A stretch of DNA of 64,000 nucleotides from Pedobacter sp. N36a (GTDB lineage: Bacteria; Bacteroidota; Bacteroidia; Sphingobacteriales; Sphingobacteriaceae): NCBI RefSeq assembly GCF_014472395.1, contig NZ_JACSZW010000002.1, positions 248,001-312,000 of the forward strand, given 5' to 3'. Shown in pieces: positions 34,465 through 43,002 of this stretch; the first letter of the stretch is position 1, and every line of letters starts with the position of its first letter. The notes beneath the pieces are model-generated. The model did not search any database. It had not been told where the DNA came from and was given only the letters and a program-made list of their open reading frames with translations. The translations under genes and the position numbers were made by a program.

Positions 34465-36482
34465 GTACGGTTGCTCTGTTCTTTTTTGCTGTGGCATTCA
34501 GTTGTGCACAAAAGCCCTTTGATGTGCTGGATTGGAAAGGAGAAGCGAGTTTAAATGCTTACCTCATCGGGAAAATGACTGCCCAATATGAAGCGAGGAG
34601 AAATGTGCTGGGTGCCGCTAAAGGATCTAAGGATGCCACAGTCCGCTATCAAGCCAAAGTGAAGGCTGGTATTGATGCTGTAATCAAAGGATTTCCTTCT
34701 GAATCGGCGCTAAATCCGAAAATTTCAGGGACTATAATACAGCCTGGTTATCGGATTGAAAAGGTCAGTTACGAAAGTTTCAGAGACCATCATGTGACTG
34801 CAAATCTTTACCTGCCAACAGGTAAAGGGCCTTTCCCAACAGTGTTGATGTTCTGTGGACACGAAGATTCTGGAAAGGCGACACCATCTTATCAGCAGGC
34901 TGCCATTCTTTTTGCGAAGAATGGTTTTGTTGTTTTTGTGATAGACCCGATTTCGCAGTCGGAAAGGCATCAATTACTGGATGAAGCAGGTAAGCCTCAA
35001 ACTAAAGGAGGGACAACTGAACATACGCTGCTCAATCAATCTGCCAATCTTTTGGGAAGTTCGGTCGCTGTATATGAGCTTTTCGACAATATGCGGGGGC
35101 TGGATTACCTCTGTACCAGAAAAGAAGTGGATTCATCCAGGATTGGCTGTATAGGAAATAGTGGTGGAGGTATGCAGGTGATCTATTTTGCTGCTATGGA
35201 CGCGCGCGTAAAAGTACTTGCTCCCTGTAGTTATCTGGCCAGCAGAGCGCGTACCTTAGCGATGACTGGACCTGCAGATGGTTGCGCACAAGTTCCTGGA
35301 GAGGGCGAAGCGCAATTGGAAATGAGTGATTATCTGATTGCGGCAGCACCAAAACCCTTGCTGGTATTGGCTGGGGAATACGATTTTATTGACTATCAGG
35401 GAACCCTGGAATCTTATGGAGACCTTAAACAAGTGTATTTAGATTTGGGTGTCCCGGACCATTTGTCGATGTTTAGCTATGCAGATGGTCATGGTTTGTC
35501 TAAACCTAAAAGAGAGGCTGCTGTCACCTGGTTTCGTCGGCATTTTTATAAGGATTCAACAGCTGTAAAGGAAGGAGATCTTGAGGTCCTGCCAGCAGCA
35601 AAACTATTTGTTAGTCCGAATGGATTACTCCAGTCTGTCTATCCCAATGAACGAAGTTTAGCAGATTACCATCTTTCTGTATACCATGCTCTAGCCTTAA
35701 AGCGAAGCGCTTTTTCCGAGGAGGATCGGGCAGTTAAAAGCAGCAAAATCAAACAATTGCTGGCTTTGTCTACTGATGAATTAAAGCTGGAGTCCTTTGT
35801 GCTAGATTCTTTGTTGCAGAATGGGTTAAGATTTTATAAGATGATACTCAGGAGTCCGGGGGAAATTCCTTTGCCTTTCCTGTTATTAAAGCCTACTGGA
35901 CAGATTAAACAGGTTTTAATTTGGGCAGCTGAGGCGGGTAAAGAAAGTCTGGCCAGGGATCCTGCTTCCTTAAAGCAGTATCTGGATCAGGGCTTTGCGT
36001 TGGTGCTGCCGGATTTGAGAGGGATAGGAGAAACTAAAGATAAGGCTGGTTTAAATGACCCGAAATATCAAAACAAAGAATACAGAAATGCGATGTTTGC
36101 TTTGCATATTGGAAAGCCGTTAGCAGGACAACGGGTTTATGATTTACTTTGCTTAGTTCAGTTTATACAATCCAATCCATGCTTTGTGAATGAAGCGGTG
36201 TCTTCTGGAGGTGCAGCTATAGAAGAAGAATCATTTGTAGCAAAAAAAATAACGATTCGCAGTAACGGCCTGTTAAATGTTCCGGCAATGCATGCTGCTT
36301 TTTTGGAGCCGGCTATTGTTCAGCTTGATTTATACCAAGGTACTCCTTCTTATTTGAGCAGGTTAGAAAACCCCTTGCAAAAAGATGGATACAGCGAGCT
36401 GATTCCGGGTGTGCTTGCCTATTATGACCTACCTGATTTGATCCGCTGGTTGTCGCCAATACCCGTAAATTTCTTTAAGTAA
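34446..36482 (+). CDS. Secreted two-domain alpha/beta-hydrolase, probable pectin esterase
   Basis: A 678-residue protein with two alpha/beta-hydrolase-type domains. The first (about residues 85-375) carries a complete set: the nucleophile elbow GNSGGG near residue 239, an acidic residue in AGEYDFIDYQ, and His in YADGHGLSKP. This is similar to acetyl-xylan-esterase-like (AXE1) enzymes and to the CE19 pectin esterases as I recall them. The second (about 440-678) keeps the core strands (VLIWAAEAGK, FALVLPDLRGIGET), but at the elbow position has RSNGLLN and no GxSxG. The signal peptide ends near FSCAQ. It ends the second operon. Esterase activity on pectin is inferred from context. Confidence 0.8.
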   Translation: MVKKALSTVALFFFAVAFSCAQKPFDVLDWKGEASLNAYLIGKMTAQYEARRNVLGAAKGSKDATVRYQAKVKAGIDAVIKGFPSESALNPKISGTIIQPGYRIEKVSYESFRDHHVTANLYLPTGKGPFPTVLMFCGHEDSGKATPSYQQAAILFAKNGFVVFVIDPISQSERHQLLDEAGKPQTKGGTTEHTLLNQSANLLGSSVAVYELFDNMRGLDYLCTRKEVDSSRIGCIGNSGGGMQVIYFAAMDARVKVLAPCSYLASRARTLAMTGPADGCAQVPGEGEAQLEMSDYLIAAAPKPLLVLAGEYDFIDYQGTLESYGDLKQVYLDLGVPDHLSMFSYADGHGLSKPKREAAVTWFRRHFYKDSTAVKEGDLEVLPAAKLFVSPNGLLQSVYPNERSLADYHLSVYHALALKRSAFSEEDRAVKSSKIKQLLALSTDELKLESFVLDSLLQNGLRFYKMILRSPGEIPLPFLLLKPTGQIKQVLIWAAEAGKESLARDPASLKQYLDQGFALVLPDLRGIGETKDKAGLNDPKYQNKEYRNAMFALHIGKPLAGQRVYDLLCLVQFIQSNPCFVNEAVSSGGAAIEEESFVAKKITIRSNGLLNVPAMHAAFLEPAIVQLDLYQGTPSYLSRLENPLQKDGYSELIPGVLAYYDLPDLIRWLSPIPVNFFK

Positions 36483-36519
36483 AGCCCTTTCTGAGGAAAT
36501 AGCCTGATCCATCCTGCAC

Positions 36520-36549
36520 GATAACGTTCCCGATAACGATTGCGCAAAT
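36520..36549. promoter_or_regulatory. Tandem LacI-type boxes before uxaB
   Basis: GATAACGTTCCC (36520-36531) and GATAACGATTGC (36532-36543) abut, followed by GCAAAT, the same layout as before susC at 17477-17506. AACGATT starts 54 bp before the -7 element at 36589. Confidence 0.8.
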
Positions 36550-36588
36550 AATTTCCATTCAAGCCGATCATTCCTTATAATTATTATG

Positions 36589-36596
36589 TAGAATTG
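36589..36596 (+). promoter_or_regulatory. -7 promoter element TAGAATTG before uxaB
   Basis: TATGTAGAATTGTT repeats the susC element (ATGTAGAATTGTT). No TTTG is found about 20 bp upstream, consistent with dependence on an activator. The start of uxaB is 26 bp downstream, so the leader is short. Confidence 0.6.
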
Positions 36597-36621
36597 TTTC
36601 TAACCGAATGTAATTTAACAG

Positions 36622-38142
36622 ATGATACTATCCAAAAACACCTTAAATGGTATGGGATCAGCGAAAGTAATCGTTCCTGATCAAAGGCATTTTAACCTTC
36701 CTGAAAGGGTCTTACAATTTGGAACTGGCGTACTATTACGTGGTCTCCCAGATTACTTTATCCATAAAGCAAACCTTATTGGTGCCTTTAACGGTAGGAT
36801 TGCGGTGGTAAAATCGACTAGCAAAGGAGATACCAGTGCTTTCAACAAGCAAGATAGTTTGTACACGATATGTGTCAGAGGAATTGAAAAAGGAGAGAAA
36901 ATAAAAGAAAATATTGTTTCTTCAGCGATCAGCCGTGTGTTAACGGCAGATAAAGATTGGGATCACATTTTAGAGATAGCAGTTAGCAAGGATTTGAGGT
37001 TAATCGTTTCTAATACGACCGAGGTTGGGATACAACTGGTTAAGGAAGCTATTCAGCAAGGTTCGCCAAGCTCATTTCCAGCGAAATTGCTGGCAGTATT
37101 ATATGCCAGGTTTAAAGCTTTAGTGTGCAATACAGATGAATACGATTTGGTGGTAATTGCGACAGAACTGATTCCTGATAATGGAAAAAAACTGGAAGCG
37201 ATCGTTTTTGAATTGGCTGATTATCAGGGTTTGGAGACGGAATTTGTGGCTTGGTTGAAACAGCATATACATTTTTGCAATTCATTGGTGGATCGGATTG
37301 TGCCAGGGAAGCCTGATGTGGCGGTGCTGAAAGAATTGGAAGAGGAGTTGGGTTATACCGATCAACTGTTAATTATGGCAGAACCTTATCGCCTTTGGGC
37401 AATTGAAGGGGGGCTAAAAGTAGAAAGATTGCTGGGGTTAACAGGAATTGATGAAGGAATTATTGTAAAACCTGATATTGAGATTTACAGGGAGCTGAAA
37501 GTACGGCTGTTAAATGGAACGCATACCCTCGCAGCGGCAATTGCTTTTCTTTCTGGCATTCCAACAGTGGCTGAAGCGATGTCAGAAGCCCCTTTAAAAA
37601 GATACATTACAAAGGTGATGCAAAAAGAAATCGCCCCTGCAATTCCGTATGAGGTGGCCCTGGCCTTGTCTGCCGCTTTTGCGGATAGTGTGATTGACCG
37701 CTTTGCAAATCCTTTTATTGCACATTCCTGGATCAATATTACTTTTCAGTACACGATGAAGATCAAGATCCGTGTGATTCCGGTGTTGCTGAATTACTAT
37801 AAGAAGTACCATCAGGTTCCGACAAATATTGCCTTGGGTTTTGCTGCATATCTGGTCTTTATGCGGGTAAGCAGGGCCTCTTCAAATGGGCAGTACTTTG
37901 GGGCATATCAAGGTAGAGAATATCAGATTACTGACGATGAAGTGGCTTATTTCCATGACAAAAGTAGGTTGCCACAGGAGGAGTATGTGCATCAGGTACT
38001 GGCGGATTCCGGGTTATGGGGAGCAGATTTGTCTGTATTACCTGGCTTGAAAGCAACAATAACAGAACAATATAAACTGATTTTAACTTCAGGAATGAAG
38101 GAAGCGTTACAGCAATCAGAAAAACATTTACAAAGCAATTAA
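36622..38142 (+). CDS. uxaB: Tagaturonate reductase (altronate oxidoreductase)
   Basis: A 506-residue mannitol-dehydrogenase superfamily enzyme of the UxaB type, which reduces D-tagaturonate to D-altronate with NADH. It is cytoplasmic, with no signal peptide. The nucleotide-binding N-terminal part includes LPERVLQFGTGVLLRG (about residues 27-42), and the family block KVRLLNGTHTLAAAIAFLSG (about 292-311) carries the catalytic Lys/Asn/His region. It is the first gene of the third operon of the locus, transcribed from the LacI-box promoter 26 bp upstream, and its stop overlaps the uxaA start by one base (TAATG). It forms the second step of galacturonate breakdown, after UxaC. Confidence 0.95.
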   Translation: MILSKNTLNGMGSAKVIVPDQRHFNLPERVLQFGTGVLLRGLPDYFIHKANLIGAFNGRIAVVKSTSKGDTSAFNKQDSLYTICVRGIEKGEKIKENIVSSAISRVLTADKDWDHILEIAVSKDLRLIVSNTTEVGIQLVKEAIQQGSPSSFPAKLLAVLYARFKALVCNTDEYDLVVIATELIPDNGKKLEAIVFELADYQGLETEFVAWLKQHIHFCNSLVDRIVPGKPDVAVLKELEEELGYTDQLLIMAEPYRLWAIEGGLKVERLLGLTGIDEGIIVKPDIEIYRELKVRLLNGTHTLAAAIAFLSGIPTVAEAMSEAPLKRYITKVMQKEIAPAIPYEVALALSAAFADSVIDRFANPFIAHSWINITFQYTMKIKIRVIPVLLNYYKKYHQVPTNIALGFAAYLVFMRVSRASSNGQYFGAYQGREYQITDDEVAYFHDKSRLPQEEYVHQVLADSGLWGADLSVLPGLKATITEQYKLILTSGMKEALQQSEKHLQSN

Positions 38143-39794
38143 TGAAGCAAAGAATATTAAAGGTTCATCCAAAGGATAATGTGCTGGTGGCTTTAACGGA
38201 CCTGTCGAAGGGCGAGATATTGAGCTATGATGGTGTTGATTACCTATTACAGGACCAGGTAGCGGCTAAACACAAATTCAATACGGTAGATCTAAAACCG
38301 AATGATGAATTGATTATGTATGGTGTATTGGTGGGTAAAGCTCAAAGTGACATTCCGGCTGGTTCTTTATTGACCACCGCTAATATCAAACATGCGGCTA
38401 CCAGTTTTGAAACTAATGAAGCACATTTATCCTGGAATAAGCCAGATATATCGGCCTGGAAAGACCGTACTTTTAATGGATATCACCGTAATGACGGCCA
38501 GGTAGGTACCGCCAACTATTGGTTGGTGATCCCAATGGTTTTTTGTGAAAACAGGAATCTCGAAGTTATTCAGGAGGCTTTATTGAATAATTTAGGCTAT
38601 GGCCGCAACGAAACTTACCAGCAGCAGGCGAAAGAGCTGATTTCTTTATATGAGGAAGGGAAAAATCTGGATGAGATTCTTAGCGCCCAATTGAGTTATA
38701 CAGCGCAAAAACAAAAGGCGAACCGTTTGTTTCCAAATGTAGATGGGATTAAGTTTTTAACCCATACCGGCGGCTGTGGTGGTACGAGACAAGACTCGCA
38801 GACCTTGTGTGGGTTGCTGGCAGGATACATTACACATCCTAATGTGGCTGGTGCAACGATCCTAAGTCTGGGTTGTCAGAATGCCCAGATCAGTATTCTA
38901 CAGGAGGAAATCCAAAAGCGTGTGGCTAATTTTGACAAACCATTATACATCCTGGATCAGCAGACGATTGGTAAGGAGTCTGAGCTGTTAACTCTGGCAA
39001 TTAAGCAAACGTTTGCAGGTTTAATACAGGCGAATGCCAATGTGCGAAAACCGGCTCCATTGAATAAATTATGTATTGGATTGGAATGTGGTGGCTCAGA
39101 TGGCTTCTCTGGGATTTCTGCAAACCCGGCAATTGGCTATACTTCTGATTTATTAGTAGCATTAGGGGGTTCAGTAATTTTGGCAGAGTTCCCCGAATTG
39201 TGTGGAGTAGAACAGAATTTGAGCGATAGATGTGTGAATCGTGAGGATGCAGTACGTTTTTCAGACCTGATGACTACTTATAGCAGCAGAGCAACTGCGG
39301 CAGGATCTGGATTTGACATGAACCCTTCTCCAGGAAATATTAAAGATGGATTGATCACAGATGCCATTAAATCTGCAGGGGCGGCGAAAAAAGGCGGCAC
39401 CTCACCGGTAGTGGCTGTATTGGACTATCCTGAAAAAGTGACAAAGCCTGGATTGAACCTTTTATGTACGCCTGGGAACGATGTAGAATCGACTACTGCG
39501 GAGGTTGGATCGGGTGCAAACGTTGTTTTATTTACCACAGGCTTAGGTACGCCGACAGGAAATCCTATTGCTCCAGTAGTAAAAATAGCCAGCAATACCC
39601 GCTTATTTGAGAAGATGAGGGATATTATTGACCTGGACACAGGTTCGATCATTGATGGATCGGAGCCTATTGAAGCTGCAGGGGCACGTATTTTAGCGTA
39701 CGTCATTGAGGTAGCCAGTGGAAACGTAGAAGTGAGTGCCTCACGCCATAGACAAGATGATTTTATTCCCTGGAAAAGGGGCGTTTCTTTATAA
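38142..39794 (+). CDS. uxaA: Altronate dehydratase
   Basis: A 550-residue altronate dehydratase of full length, converting D-altronate to 2-keto-3-deoxygluconate. It has the small N-terminal SAF-type domain (residues 1-95) and the large UxaA domain with GYHRNDGQVGTANYW (about 110-125), THTGGCGGTRQD (about 207) and GLECGGSDGFSGI (about 310). Conserved Cys and His in these blocks are the likely iron ligands. It is coupled to uxaB by the one-base overlap. A perfect LacI-type palindrome GCAAACGTTTGC lies inside the gene at 39005-39016; it encodes part of KQTFAG and may be coincidental. Confidence 0.95.
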   Translation: MKQRILKVHPKDNVLVALTDLSKGEILSYDGVDYLLQDQVAAKHKFNTVDLKPNDELIMYGVLVGKAQSDIPAGSLLTTANIKHAATSFETNEAHLSWNKPDISAWKDRTFNGYHRNDGQVGTANYWLVIPMVFCENRNLEVIQEALLNNLGYGRNETYQQQAKELISLYEEGKNLDEILSAQLSYTAQKQKANRLFPNVDGIKFLTHTGGCGGTRQDSQTLCGLLAGYITHPNVAGATILSLGCQNAQISILQEEIQKRVANFDKPLYILDQQTIGKESELLTLAIKQTFAGLIQANANVRKPAPLNKLCIGLECGGSDGFSGISANPAIGYTSDLLVALGGSVILAEFPELCGVEQNLSDRCVNREDAVRFSDLMTTYSSRATAAGSGFDMNPSPGNIKDGLITDAIKSAGAAKKGGTSPVVAVLDYPEKVTKPGLNLLCTPGNDVESTTAEVGSGANVVLFTTGLGTPTGNPIAPVVKIASNTRLFEKMRDIIDLDTGSIIDGSEPIEAAGARILAYVIEVASGNVEVSASRHRQDDFIPWKRGVSL

Positions 39795-39820
39795 AATTTT
39801 ATACATTTAGAAATATTATT

Positions 39821-41221
39821 GTGAAAAACTTTTTAGATAGCAACTTCTTACTACAGACAAAAACAGCGCAATCGCTGTATCATAACTTTGCAAAACAGAT
39901 GCCCATTATTGATTATCATAATCATTTAATGCCGGATCAGATTGCAAACGATTTCATATTTGAAAATATTACCCAGGTCTGGCTGTACGGCGACCACTAT
40001 AAATGGCGTGCGATGCGGGCTAATGGCATTGATGAGTATTACATCACTGGAGGTGCTACGGACCTGGAGAAGTTCAAGAAATGGGCAGAAACCGTTCCTT
40101 ATACCTTAAGAAATCCTTTATACCACTGGACCCACCTGGAGCTACAGCGCTACTTCGATATCCATGAAGTGCTTTCCCCTGAAAATGCGGAAAGGATTTA
40201 TGAAGAATGTGCGGCTAAATTGCAAACACCTGAATATTCTGTGCAGAACTTATTGCGCAAAATGAATGTAAAAGCCTTGTGTACTACGGATGATCCATTG
40301 GATTCTTTGGAGCATCATCAGAAAATAAAAAGAGATCAATTGGATATCAAAGTCCTGCCTGCTTTCCGTCCTGATAAAGCGATGAATGCAGATGACACGA
40401 CTTTGTTAAATAAGTATATAGACCAGCTGGCTGTTTTAACCGGTTCCGCACTGGAAGACTTAGATGCTTACCTGGCAGCTCTTAAATCAAGACACGATTA
40501 TTTTGCAGCGCATGGCTGTTCGGTTTCTGATCATGGTTTAGAGCAAATCTATGCTGATGATTACACAGGAGAAGAAATCAACGCCATTTACTTGAAAATA
40601 AGAAAGCAATCTGCACTGACTCCAGTAGAAATTGGACAGTTTAAATCAGCATTGCTGTTTCAATTTGCATTATGGGACCATGAAAAAGGTTGGGTGCAAC
40701 AATATCATTTGGGTGCTTTAAGAAACAATAATGATCGTTTATTGAGTCAGTTGGGGCCAGATACAGGCTTTGATTCTATAGGCGATTTTTCTCAGGGGAA
40801 AGCCCTGGCTAAATTCTTAAATAGTCTGGACAGTAAAAATTGTCTGGCAAAAACCATCTTGTACAATTTGAATCCTGCGGACAACGAATTGATGGCCACT
40901 ATGATTGGTAATTACAACGACGGGACTGTTGCTGGAAAAGTGCAGTGGGGCTCTGGCTGGTGGTTTTTAGATCAAAAGGACGGCATGATCAAGCAATTAA
41001 ATACCTTATCAAATATGGGCTTACTGAGCCGATTTGTAGGGATGTTAACCGACAGCAGAAGCTTCCTTTCTTATCCGCGTCATGAATATTTCAGAAGGAT
41101 ATTATGCAATCTGTTTGGGGATGATGTGGAAAATGGGGAATTGCCTGATGATCAGGAGTGGCTTGGGAAAATAATCCAGGACATCTGCTATAATAACGCA
41201 AAAGAATACTTTAATTTTTAA
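39821..41221 (+). CDS. uxaC: Glucuronate/galacturonate isomerase
   Basis: A 466-residue uronate isomerase of normal length in the amidohydrolase superfamily, which converts D-galacturonate to D-tagaturonate (and glucuronate to fructuronate). The metal-binding block DYHNHLMPDQIANDF lies near residues 31-45, with further blocks WLYGDHYKWRAMRANG (about 53-68) and WGSGWWFLDQ (about 375). The start codon is GTG at 39821; no in-frame ATG is available that preserves the conserved N terminus. It follows uxaA by 26 bp in the same operon and supplies the first cytoplasmic step. Confidence 0.95.
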   Translation: MKNFLDSNFLLQTKTAQSLYHNFAKQMPIIDYHNHLMPDQIANDFIFENITQVWLYGDHYKWRAMRANGIDEYYITGGATDLEKFKKWAETVPYTLRNPLYHWTHLELQRYFDIHEVLSPENAERIYEECAAKLQTPEYSVQNLLRKMNVKALCTTDDPLDSLEHHQKIKRDQLDIKVLPAFRPDKAMNADDTTLLNKYIDQLAVLTGSALEDLDAYLAALKSRHDYFAAHGCSVSDHGLEQIYADDYTGEEINAIYLKIRKQSALTPVEIGQFKSALLFQFALWDHEKGWVQQYHLGALRNNNDRLLSQLGPDTGFDSIGDFSQGKALAKFLNSLDSKNCLAKTILYNLNPADNELMATMIGNYNDGTVAGKVQWGSGWWFLDQKDGMIKQLNTLSNMGLLSRFVGMLTDSRSFLSYPRHEYFRRILCNLFGDDVENGELPDDQEWLGKIIQDICYNNAKEYFNF

Positions 41222-41226
41222 TAAAT

Positions 41227-42255
41227 ATGGGAAAGGTTTTAAACTTTGGTGAACTGTTATTGAGAATCTCTCCGGATTTGGATGGGAACTGGCTCAAAGA
41301 AAACAACCTGTCCTTTTATGTAGGAGGTGCGGAGGCCAATGTGGCGGCTGCGCTAGCGCTTTGGGGCGTCCCTTCGTCCTACCTTTCGGCAGTGCCAGAT
41401 AATTTTATGAGCAAACAGGTGGTAAACTACCTGAATAAGCTGAACATTGATACCAGTCCGATGCAATATACTGGCGAGCGCATCGGTTTATATTACTTAC
41501 CTAATGGCAAGGATTTGAAAAATGCAGGAGTGATCTATGACCGCAACCATTCTTCTTTTTCTAGCCTGAAAACAGGGGTTATTGACTGGGATAAAGTGCT
41601 GCAGGATGTTTCCTGGCTGCATTTTAGTGCGATTTGTCCGGCATTAAATGAAGGTGTTGTTGCGGTTTGTGAAGAGGCCTTAATTGCTGCTTCCGAGCGT
41701 AATATCCAAATCTCGCTAGACTTGAATTTCAGAAGTAAACTTTGGCAATACGGTAAAAAACCGATAGAGGTGATGCCTGCATTGGCTAAATATTGTAACC
41801 TGATCATGGGCAATGTCTGGGCGGCAGAGCAGATGTTAGGGATTCCGGTTAGTCCTGGATTAGCAGAGGAAAACCGTAAAGAAGCTTACCTGGAGCAATC
41901 TAAAAAAAGCGCGCAGGCCATCCTGGCTGCTTTTCCAAAGTGTACTGCGGTAGCCCATACTTTCAGGTTTGATTTTAAGGAATTCGGAGTGAAGTATTAT
42001 TGTGCATTACATACCGCAGATGAGCATTTGGTTTCTAAGGAATACCGTGCGGAAAGGATTATTGGAAAAATTGGTAGTGGAGATTGTTTTATGGCCGGCT
42101 TGATTTACGGGTTTTATAAAGCGCATTCTAAAGAGGAGACGCTTGGTTTTGCAACCAGAGCAGCTTTTTCGAAGCTATTTACCCATACCGATTTTACAAA
42201 AACCAAAATGCAGGATATTCCTAAGGTAGCCAAGATGTATGAAGTGGCCATTTAA
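41227..42255 (+). CDS. kdgK: 2-keto-3-deoxygluconate kinase
   Basis: A 342-residue PfkB/ribokinase-family sugar kinase. The N-terminal family block is FYVGGAEANVAAALALWG (about residues 31-48), and the C-terminal GSGDCFMAGLIYG (about 282-294) holds the catalytic Asp and the anion hole. It phosphorylates 2-keto-3-deoxygluconate from altronate dehydratase to KDPG, which the aldolase encoded 45 bp downstream splits. The specific assignment rests on the operon context as well as on the family; the start is 5 bp after the uxaC stop. Confidence 0.93.
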   Translation: MGKVLNFGELLLRISPDLDGNWLKENNLSFYVGGAEANVAAALALWGVPSSYLSAVPDNFMSKQVVNYLNKLNIDTSPMQYTGERIGLYYLPNGKDLKNAGVIYDRNHSSFSSLKTGVIDWDKVLQDVSWLHFSAICPALNEGVVAVCEEALIAASERNIQISLDLNFRSKLWQYGKKPIEVMPALAKYCNLIMGNVWAAEQMLGIPVSPGLAEENRKEAYLEQSKKSAQAILAAFPKCTAVAHTFRFDFKEFGVKYYCALHTADEHLVSKEYRAERIIGKIGSGDCFMAGLIYGFYKAHSKEETLGFATRAAFSKLFTHTDFTKTKMQDIPKVAKMYEVAI

Positions 42256-42300
42256 GATTATAAATAATACAGTATAAGAACCGATACAAAAGATATAGAA

Positions 42301-42960
42301 ATGAAAACGAAAGAAAACTCTTTAAAGGCCATTACAGATCAGGGAATCCTTCCTTTATTCTACTTTGAAGATGCGCAGGTGAGCCTGGAGATCATCAGGA
42401 CTTTATATAAAGCAGGAATCAGGGTATTGGAGTATACCAACCGCGGACCTGCTGCATTGTCGAATTTTAAAATCCTCATAGAGGCCTTAAAAACAGAAAT
42501 GCAAGACCTATACCTGGGTATAGGAACTATTAAAACCGTAGTAGAGGCAAAAGAGTTTATTGCAGCTGGGGCTCATTTTATCGTTTCTCCGATTGTGAGT
42601 GAAGAAGTTGGTCAATTGGTTCATGAGCAAGGTATGCTGTGGGTTCCTGGCTGTTTTACGCCGACAGAGATCAACACTGCACATCAGATGGGAGCTGGAT
42701 TGATTAAACTATTTCCTGCAAACATCCTTGGTACATCTTATATGGCGGCTATCAGGGATCTCTTTCCAGGGCAATTGTTCATCCCTACTGGTGGTGTTGA
42801 AATTGAGCAGAGCAACATCAGCAACTGGTTTAAATCAGGCGTATGTGCCGTTGGAATGGGCAGCAAACTCATCAGTAAAGACATTTTAGAAAACAAGGAC
42901 TATAACGAACTAGCGAATCTCACCAGAAAAACGATTGAACTGGTAAAATCGGGTAGATAA
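42301..42960 (+). CDS. kdgA: KDPG aldolase (Eda type)
   Basis: A 219-residue class I KHG/KDPG aldolase. Visible blocks are GIRVLEYTNRGP with the catalytic Glu (about residue 43), YLGIGTIKTVVEAKEFI (about 74-90), and LIKLFPANILG with the Schiff-base Lys (about residue 138). It cleaves KDPG into pyruvate and glyceraldehyde 3-phosphate, the end of the galacturonate pathway. A paralogous role on 4-hydroxy-2-oxoglutarate is possible in this family. It lies between kdgK and the hexuronate transporter in the uxa operon. Confidence 0.94.
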   Translation: MKTKENSLKAITDQGILPLFYFEDAQVSLEIIRTLYKAGIRVLEYTNRGPAALSNFKILIEALKTEMQDLYLGIGTIKTVVEAKEFIAAGAHFIVSPIVSEEVGQLVHEQGMLWVPGCFTPTEINTAHQMGAGLIKLFPANILGTSYMAAIRDLFPGQLFIPTGGVEIEQSNISNWFKSGVCAVGMGSKLISKDILENKDYNELANLTRKTIELVKSGR

Positions 42961-43002
42961 TACCCGTACAATCGAACCACAACCAACCAAAAACCAAATA
43001 TA

